This document shows positions 58,793-64,000 of a DNA stretch of 64,000 nucleotides, in pieces. The stretch's first letter is position 1. Each line of letters begins with the position of its first letter. The notes beneath the pieces were generated by a model. The model searched no databases. It was not told the DNA's origin and was given only the letters and a program-made list of their open reading frames with translations. This DNA comes from Cellulomonas endophytica (GTDB lineage: Bacteria; Actinomycetota; Actinomycetes; Actinomycetales; Cellulomonadaceae): NCBI RefSeq assembly GCF_004123805.1, contig NZ_RWJX01000009.1, forward strand, positions 27,686 to 91,685, written 5' to 3'. Position numbers and translations under genes: made by a program.

Positions 58793-61582
58793 TCAGATGA
58801 CCGTCGTCGTGACCGTTCCCGGGGACGGCTCCGGACCGAGCGCGGCGCGCAGGGCGACGCGGGAGGTGATCCCCAGCATGGGGAAGATCCGGTGCAGGTG
58901 GGTGCCGATCGTCCGGTGCGAGAGGTACAGCCGCGCACCGATCTCGCGGTTCGTGAGGCCCTGGGCGGCCAGCTGGGCGATCAGCAGCTCCTGCGGGCTC
59001 AGCCGCTCGCGCGCCTCGGGGGTGCGGGGCCGGCTCCGCTCCCCGGCGGCGCGCAGCTCCTGGCGGGCACGGTCGCCCCAGGCGACGGCGCCGAGGGCGT
59101 CGAAGGTGTCCCGCGCCGCCCGCAGCGGGGCGCGGGACTCCGCCGCCCGCCGGCGGCGGCGCAGCCAGGCACCGTGCGCGAGCTGCAGCCGGGCGCGGGC
59201 GAAGGGCCAGCCGCCGAGGTCCGCCGCGAGGGCGTCCGCGAAGAGCGCCTCGGCCTCGCCCTCGGACGCCAGGAGCGCGCGGCCGTGGCGCAGGCCGAGG
59301 TGCAGCACCGGGGAGGGCGTCCGTGCGGCGAGGGCCTCGAGGTCGGCCACGAGGGGCTCGACCTCGGCCCGGTGCCCGCTGCGGACGGCCGCCTCGACGA
59401 GGTCGGCGACGGCGAAGGTCCGCACCACGGGATGGTGGGCGGGGTCGGCGGGGTCCGAGAGCCGTGCCAGCTGGTCCCACGCCTCCTCGTGCCGCCCCTG
59501 GTCCAGCGCCACCACGCCACGGGCGAGCTGCACACCGGCGAGGACGGCGTAGGAGCCCACCTGCAGGCCCAGGCGCGCCGCGGCGGCGAGCCGCTCCTCG
59601 ACATCCCGGCCGCCGCAGAGCGCCGCGACCACGCACTGGACGACCTCGGCGACGACCCCCATGAGCGGCTGCGCCGAGTCGGCGGCGAGCCGGGCGGCCT
59701 CGTCGGCGGCCGTGGCCGCCAGGCTGAACCGGCCGACGTTCAGCGCGCTCCAGGCCTGGACCGCCCGGGCCCGCCCGAGGAGACCCAGCCGCCCGTCGGC
59801 CCGCAGGCCCGCCAGCGCCGGCGTCAGGAACCCGACGGCGAGCGGGAAGTCCCCCACGACGCTCGCCGCGTCGCCGGCCGCCTGGCCGCGGGCCGCGTCG
59901 AGCGGGACGTGGGACGCCGCGAGCAGCCGTCCGTGGACCATCGCGCCGCGGTCGAACGGCGCCACGTAGGACAGCACCTCGAGCACCAGGACGTCGTCCG
60001 GGGCGGTGACCTGCTCGACGACCTCCAGCAGGCGCGCACGGGCCCCGGCGCCCGGGTCGGCCCACCAGCACCGCAGCGACGCCGCCTGCAGGAAGCGCAG
60101 CGCCTGGTCGGCCCGGCCCTCCGCCGCCGCGGCCGCGGCCACCTCCGTGAGCATCCGGGTGCCCGCGCGCACGTCGTGCACGCCCTCCTCGAAGCCCTCC
60201 CGGATGACGGAGAGGCGGGCCCGCTCCCGGACCGGCACGTCGAGGGCCGCGGTCTCCCGCAGGAGGCGGTCGACCACGTCGGGCCGCCCCCACTCGAACG
60301 CCAGCTCGGCCGCCCCCAGGTAGCGCCGCACCCGTTCGGACGGGTCCGCGGTGAGCCGGGCGGCGCGCTCGAGCGTGGCCTGAGCGGCGGCCACGCCCCC
60401 GCGGCGCTGGGCGCGGGACGCCGCGGCCTCCAGCCCCGCCGCGACCGCGTCGTCCGGCACGTCCGCGGCGAGGGCCCGGTGCCAGAGCTGACGGTCGCCG
60501 TCGCGCAGCACCGCGGCCAGGGCGAGGTGCGCGGCCCGCTGCTCGGGCGGGGTGGCGCGCCGGTGGACCGCATGACGGACCAGCGGGTGGCGGAAGGTGA
60601 GCAGCGGGCCGTCCGCGACGACGAGGCCGACCCCGACGGCCGCCGACAGGGCCTCGGCCGTGACCGGCTCGCCGCGCCACCGCGACGTCGCGGCCAGGGC
60701 CTCGGTGAGGTCGCCCCCGTCCTCGAGGGCCGCGACGAGCAGCAGGTCCCGGGTCGCCGCGGGCAGGCCCGGGAGCCGGGCCGCGAACGCGCGCTCCAGC
60801 CGCGCGGTCAGCGTCAGGGGTGCGGCGTCGTCCTCGGCGCCCTCCAGCGGCAGCTCCGTCAGCGCGAGGGGGTTGCCGGCCGCGGCCTCCAGCACCCTCC
60901 TGCGGCCGGCCGGGCCGAGCCGCGGGGCGCGGCGGGCCAGGACGCTCTCCGCGGAGCGCGGGTCGAGGCGGGGCAGGTGGTGCTCCACCAGCGTCGGGCC
61001 GGCGAGCGCGGGCGGGAAGCCGTCGCGCTGGGCCTGCACCATCACGACGGGCTCGGAGTCGAGCCGTCGGGCGACGAAGCCGAGGGCGTCCGCGCTGGGC
61101 CGGTCCAGCCAGTGCGCGTCGTCGACCACCAGGACGAGAGGCTGCTCCGCGGCGCCGTCGCTGAGGAGGGTCAGCGCGGCCAGGCCGATGAGGAAGGGCT
61201 CCGGCGCGGCGTCGTCGGTCATGCCGAAGGCGGCCCTCAGCGCGCGGCGCTGCGGGACGGGCAGGGCTGGAGAGCGGTCCAGCAGGGGCCGGACGAGCTG
61301 GTGGAGACCGGCGAACGGGAGCGGCATCTCCGACTCGACGCCGGTGGTGCGCAGCACCCGCAGCCCTCGTCCGGCGGCGGCCGCGCAGACGTGCTGCAGG
61401 AGGGCCGTCTTCCCGATCCCGGCCTCGCCGTGGACGAGGGCGGCGGCGCCGCGGTCCGGCAGGTCCTCCAGCAGGCCCTCGAGGGCGTGGATCTCGACGT
61501 CCCGGCCGACCAGACCGGGCGCCCTGCTCGCGTCCTGCACCGCCCAGACCTCCTGCTCCGTGGGTCGTGCAGAGGGTCGCAC
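58793..61582 (-). CDS. LAL-type LuxR-family regulator (second copy)
   Basis: A 929-residue LAL regulator. Walker A is [15 protein letters not shown] (Gly52-Thr59 core) and Walker B LVLVVDDAHWLD. The middle is helical and TPR-like, and the C-terminal helix-turn-helix reads LSPQELLIAQLAAQGLTN with SHRTIGTHLHRIFPMLGITSR. It is a homologue, not a recent copy, of the regulator at 41635. The family responds to an inducer through the ATPase and activates nearby genes. GTG 61582 is the earliest start; a start closer to APGLVGRD is possible because the first 20 residues are not conserved in type. It is followed by the cytosolic alpha/beta hydrolase gene. Confidence 0.92.
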   Translation of the reverse strand: MRPSARPTEQEVWAVQDASRAPGLVGRDVEIHALEGLLEDLPDRGAAALVHGEAGIGKTALLQHVCAAAAGRGLRVLRTTGVESEMPLPFAGLHQLVRPLLDRSPALPVPQRRALRAAFGMTDDAAPEPFLIGLAALTLLSDGAAEQPLVLVVDDAHWLDRPSADALGFVARRLDSEPVVMVQAQRDGFPPALAGPTLVEHHLPRLDPRSAESVLARRAPRLGPAGRRRVLEAAAGNPLALTELPLEGAEDDAAPLTLTARLERAFAARLPGLPAATRDLLLVAALEDGGDLTEALAATSRWRGEPVTAEALSAAVGVGLVVADGPLLTFRHPLVRHAVHRRATPPEQRAAHLALAAVLRDGDRQLWHRALAADVPDDAVAAGLEAAASRAQRRGGVAAAQATLERAARLTADPSERVRRYLGAAELAFEWGRPDVVDRLLRETAALDVPVRERARLSVIREGFEEGVHDVRAGTRMLTEVAAAAAAEGRADQALRFLQAASLRCWWADPGAGARARLLEVVEQVTAPDDVLVLEVLSYVAPFDRGAMVHGRLLAASHVPLDAARGQAAGDAASVVGDFPLAVGFLTPALAGLRADGRLGLLGRARAVQAWSALNVGRFSLAATAADEAARLAADSAQPLMGVVAEVVQCVVAALCGGRDVEERLAAAARLGLQVGSYAVLAGVQLARGVVALDQGRHEEAWDQLARLSDPADPAHHPVVRTFAVADLVEAAVRSGHRAEVEPLVADLEALAARTPSPVLHLGLRHGRALLASEGEAEALFADALAADLGGWPFARARLQLAHGAWLRRRRRAAESRAPLRAARDTFDALGAVAWGDRARQELRAAGERSRPRTPEARERLSPQELLIAQLAAQGLTNREIGARLYLSHRTIGTHLHRIFPMLGITSRVALRAALGPEPSPGTVTTTVI

Positions 61583-61640
61583 GTCGCCCGCCCCCGGGGC
61601 GGCGGACCCGGCCGGCCGGACGCGCCGTGCGCTCGACCGG

Positions 61641-61678
61641 CGAGGGGGCCGGCCGCGACGTGGCGGCCGACCCCCTCG
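61641..61678 (-). terminator. Terminator of the esterase gene
   Basis: CGAGGGGGCCGGCCGC and GCGGCCGACCCCCTCG form a 16-bp stem with one imperfect pair (G-U on the minus strand) and a six-base loop, 15 bases after the esterase stop on the minus strand. Confidence 0.75.
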
Positions 61679-61693
61679 TGGTGCCCGCAGGGC

Positions 61694-63256
61694 TCAGCTC
61701 GCCGCGGCGAGGTTCTCGATCAGCGTCTCCGCGCGCTCGCGCAGCTCGACGTCGGCCGTGTCCGAGACCCGGCTGCTCGCCCCGGGGGGCGCGTCGAGCC
61801 GCTCGACGAAGCGCTCGAGCTGCACGACCGCCGCGTCCGTCCTGCCGCGGGCCGCGAGCCGGGTCGCGGCGGACAGGTGCTCCTCGAGGAGGAACGACAC
61901 CGCGCCGGCCACCTCGCGGTCGGCCTGGAGCGCGTCCAGCTCGTCCTGCGTCTCGTCGAGGTACGGGGCGACGAACGCCTCCGGCTGCCACAGGTAGTCG
62001 CGGGCGAAGATCGTGAAGAGCTGGTTCCAGGCGTTGAAGTCGTGCGCGCCGGCCACGACGACGTTCTGCACCAGCGCGTTGTCGTAGGACTCGACGACCT
62101 CCGCGTCGGGCAGCCCGAAGTCCCAGGCGCCGCCGCCGAAGAGGATGTACGGCGTGGCCAGCCCCGGCGTCGTCGGGTCGAGCCGCGCCCCGCCGCTCCA
62201 CGGCCCGTACCAGCCGAACAGCGTCGGGTCGTGGTCGATGATGTTCTGCGTGACGATGCTGCCCCGGGACAGGCCCGCGAAGGCGCGGTCCACCGGCTCC
62301 GTCGAGACGTTGTAGGCGCCCTCGACGAACGGCAGGACGACGTCGCGCAGGGCCGGGTAGCCCTCCTCGGGGTCACCCAGGTAGTCCGTGGCCGTGGTGA
62401 CCACCACGGCGGGCTCCGTCAGGCCGTCCTGCAGCAGGTTGTCCATGATCACCGGGACGCTGCCCATGTTGAGCCAGTCGGACTGGTCCTGACCGCCGCC
62501 GTGCTGCATGTAGATCGTCTTGTAGGGCACGGCGCGGTCGGCGTCGTAGCCCGGCGGCAGGTAGACGCCGACGGTCCGCTCCGCGCCCCCGACCTCGAGG
62601 GGGACGTAGCCCCAGGTGCCCTTCGGCGAGCCCGGTCGCGGGTTCTCGACCTGCCGGGCGGCGAGCGGGGCGAAGTCCTGCCGCTCGGCGTCGTAGGGCA
62701 CGTTGACGCGGTTGAAGGCGCGGCGGGCGGTGCCCTGCAGGCCGTCCGGGGCGTAGACCGGCGCGTTGGCGGGGTCGGTCACCCACAGGCTCGTGTCACC
62801 GTCGACGTAGAACCAGTACTGGTTCGCACCCGCGGCCAGCGGCACGTCGGTCACCCAGTAGCCGTCCTCCACCTCGGTCATCTCGACCTCGTAGGCGCCA
62901 CCGCCGCGCATGAGGCCGGGCCGGTACTCCGACGGCGCGTACACCGTCGGGTCGGTCGGGTCCTCCCAGTCGCGCAGCATGATGTCCGCGACGAACCGCA
63001 CGCTGGAGGCCTCGGGTGCGTGCAGGACGAAGTGGCCGGTGTAGCCCGTCGGCGAGCCCAGGTCCCGCACGACCGTCGGGCCGGGCGTGAGGTCGACGTG
63101 GTCGTCCGCCACGGCGACGCCGGGCGCCGCCGTCAGCGCCATCGCCAGCCCCAGCCCGGCGGCGAGGACCAGCCGTCGGACGCGTCGACCACCTTGCCCG
63201 ACCGCGACGGCGCCCCCGTCGGCCGGCGCGCCCCCTGTCGTCTGCGCAGCTCTCAT
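61694..63256 (-). CDS. Secreted CE1-type esterase with FIMAH domain
   Basis: A 520-residue secreted enzyme. The signal peptide (RRVRRLVLAAGLGLAMALTAAPGVAVA) is followed by a CBM48-like N-terminal domain (FVLHAPEASSVRFVADIML, NQYWFYVDG), then the esterase fold with TVGVYLPPGYDADRAVPYKTIYMQHGGG, nucleophile Ser330 in AGLSRGS and GAHDFNAW near the catalytic His. The last 85 residues (LEEHLSAATRLAARGRTDAAV then QLERFVERLD) form a FIMAH domain found in secreted hydrolases. Feruloyl or acetyl xylan esterase-like action on plant polysaccharide is likely. ATG 63256 has GGGAG upstream. AT-richer DNA at 63325-63375 probably holds its promoter. Confidence 0.9.
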   Translation of the reverse strand: MRAAQTTGGAPADGGAVAVGQGGRRVRRLVLAAGLGLAMALTAAPGVAVADDHVDLTPGPTVVRDLGSPTGYTGHFVLHAPEASSVRFVADIMLRDWEDPTDPTVYAPSEYRPGLMRGGGAYEVEMTEVEDGYWVTDVPLAAGANQYWFYVDGDTSLWVTDPANAPVYAPDGLQGTARRAFNRVNVPYDAERQDFAPLAARQVENPRPGSPKGTWGYVPLEVGGAERTVGVYLPPGYDADRAVPYKTIYMQHGGGQDQSDWLNMGSVPVIMDNLLQDGLTEPAVVVTTATDYLGDPEEGYPALRDVVLPFVEGAYNVSTEPVDRAFAGLSRGSIVTQNIIDHDPTLFGWYGPWSGGARLDPTTPGLATPYILFGGGAWDFGLPDAEVVESYDNALVQNVVVAGAHDFNAWNQLFTIFARDYLWQPEAFVAPYLDETQDELDALQADREVAGAVSFLLEEHLSAATRLAARGRTDAAVVQLERFVERLDAPPGASSRVSDTADVELRERAETLIENLAAAS

Positions 63257-63431
63257 CACTGTTCTCCCTCGAACGGCGGACGGGCACCGCGCTCCGCTGC
63301 GCGACCCGTCCCCCGACGGTAGGCACGTCTTTCGACGTTGTAAACAGCCAGCGCAGAGGTCTTCCTACGTGGTAAGCCGTCGACCGCGCGAGCGCGGCGC
63401 CGTCGGCGGGCGGCTGGCCCGCCCAGAGCCC

Positions 63432-63680
63432 TCAGGACCAGCCGGTGAGCAGATCCCGCACGGCGGAGAACTCGGCGCCGGAGAGCGTGCCCGCCAGCAG
63501 CGCGTCGTAGGCCTGGACCGCGTCGCGCAGGCCGTGCCGGGCGACGAGGTCGGGCGCGTGCACCCGCGCGTCGGCGACCTGGCGACGCACCTCCTGGCGG
63601 CGCGAGCCGGCCGACCCGGACGCGGGGCGCGGAACGGTCGACGTCGTCGTGGGCGCAGGCGGCATCATGAGGGTGGTCAT
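63432..63680 (-). CDS. Small protein of unknown function, 82 aa
   Basis: An 82-residue frame starting MTTLMMPPAPTTTSTVPRPA, then a helical region RRQEVRRQVADARVHAPDLV and a C-terminal GLRDAVQAYDALLAGTLSGAEFSAVRDLLTGWS. It is soluble and has no Cys. The ribosome-binding site is weak, so the start may be further upstream. No family recognised. It lies upstream of the esterase gene on the same strand, separated by 175 bp with its own AT-rich region, so it is probably independent. Confidence 0.6.
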   Translation of the reverse strand: MTTLMMPPAPTTTSTVPRPASGSAGSRRQEVRRQVADARVHAPDLVARHGLRDAVQAYDALLAGTLSGAEFSAVRDLLTGWS

Positions 63681-64000
63681 GGCCGTCCATCGGCCGGTGC
63701 GGACCGCGACCTGAGCGCGTCGGCGCACCGGCGGCCGGGCGCGTCCCTCGAGGTAGGAGTGCAGTGGCAGAACCGACCCGTCCGCTCCCCCGTCCGCTCC
63801 GAACCCCCGCCATGCGAGCCGTCGTCCGTGCGCCCCGGGTCGTGCCCGCGCGTGCCCGCGCCGGACGGCCGACGGTGGCCCCGTGAGCCGCGTCCTCGAC
63901 CGCGTCGGCGGTGCGGGCGGGCGGACGCCGGACGTCCCGGCCCCGCGCCCCGGGGGCGGCCCCCGCGACGCGGGCACGGCCGGCGGCCACGACGGGGCCG
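63681..64000. other. Terminal 320 bases without a supported gene
   Basis: A short frame on the plus strand from GTG 63883 (VSRVLDRVGGAGG...) stays open to the end of the window and could be the N-terminus of a gene, but it has no ribosome-binding site and is Gly/Pro/Arg-rich. Nothing else is recognisable. Confidence 0.3.

Noticed and set aside
57911..63322. A 1803-codon open frame on the plus strand across two LAL/esterase genes
   Set aside because: It is antisense to three well-supported minus-strand genes with recognisable domains. Its product is Arg/Gly/Ala-rich without any family motif, as expected for a stop-poor shadow frame in very GC-rich DNA.
63322..63356. LacI-type operator around TTTCGACGTTGTAAAC
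   Set aside because: Half-sites match at only five of ten positions around the central ACGT, too weak to call.
63883..64000. N-terminus of a plus-strand gene at the window end
   Set aside because: No ribosome-binding site, low-complexity product and no recognisable domain in the 39 visible codons; left as unresolved.

Overview
The window is 64 kb of very GC-rich DNA. It has dense coding, many GTG starts, many 4-bp stop/start overlaps and strong bias for C or G in third positions. Gene content (GarA, the DUF881-sbp-DUF881 block, FtsR-type MerR, malate:quinone oxidoreductase, Ku with LigD-type proteins, several LAL-type LuxR regulators, LAXTG surface anchoring) points to an actinomycete chromosome. 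A member of the Micrococcales or a close relative is most likely, but the family cannot be fixed from the sequence alone. No phage, integrase, insertion sequence, CRISPR array or plasmid gene was seen.

Layout. 1-9.0 kb: the C-terminal part of a LuxR-type regulator, a fused LMW-phosphatase-like/LytR-CpsA-Psr-like membrane protein lacking key residues of both families, an acyl-CoA synthetase-like ligase behind a perfect palindrome, a histidine kinase/response regulator pair, a cupin protein and a metallo-beta-lactamase-fold hydrolase. 9.1-14.7 kb (minus strand): a conserved housekeeping block in the same order as Rv1822-Rv1830 of Mycobacterium tuberculosis, namely CDP-alcohol phosphatidyltransferase, DUF881, small basic protein, DUF881, GarA, FtsR-like MerR, bifunctional nuclease and a second MerR; gcvH is absent. 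14.7-17.3 kb: a DEAD-box RNA helicase with a long leader, a perfect terminator, and the stub of an AraC-type regulator. 17.3-23.4 kb: small membrane proteins, a DGPF protein/ECF42-type sigma factor/reductase operon, a SnoaL-like protein, a threonine aldolase-type enzyme, a DUF6328 protein and a Fur-family regulator. 23.4-28.2 kb: DNA maintenance, with an HhH-PHP protein, Ku, separate LigD-type ligase and polymerase proteins, and Dps. 28.2-37.3 kb: App1-domain protein, malate:quinone oxidoreductase, paired palindromic repeats, DUF2277, a HAD phosphatase, a GH92 alpha-mannosidase without signal peptide, a GT4 glycosyltransferase and tRNA-Pro(GGG). 37.4-45.4 kb: a HEAT-like protein next to a metzincin-type protease, then alpha/beta hydrolases around a LAL regulator. 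45.5-53.2 kb: tandem universal stress proteins, a zone of gene decay (frameshifted DUF1918, truncated USP joined to a GH32 tail), and a three-gene carbohydrate ABC importer. 53.2-64 kb: a CshA-repeat surface protein with an LASTG anchor, a coupled small-ORF/membrane-protein pair, a secreted Cys-containing protein, a second alpha/beta hydrolase plus LAL pair, and a secreted CE1 esterase with a FIMAH tail.

Functional threads. Several genes serve envelope and surface biology (LCP-like fusion, CDP-alcohol transferase, DUF881/sbp, CshA protein). Others serve stress and DNA repair (Ku/LigD, Dps, USPs, DEAD helicase), and a third set carbohydrate turnover (GH92, GT4, HAD, ABC importer, CE1 esterase, GH32 remnant). 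At many operon heads a -10-like hexamer (YANNNT or GATGAT) sits exactly 6-7 bases before the start codon, which suggests widespread leaderless transcription and supports many of the starts chosen here. The decay zone at 48.4-49.7 kb and the AraC stub at 17.1 kb mark the accessory parts of an otherwise conserved stretch.
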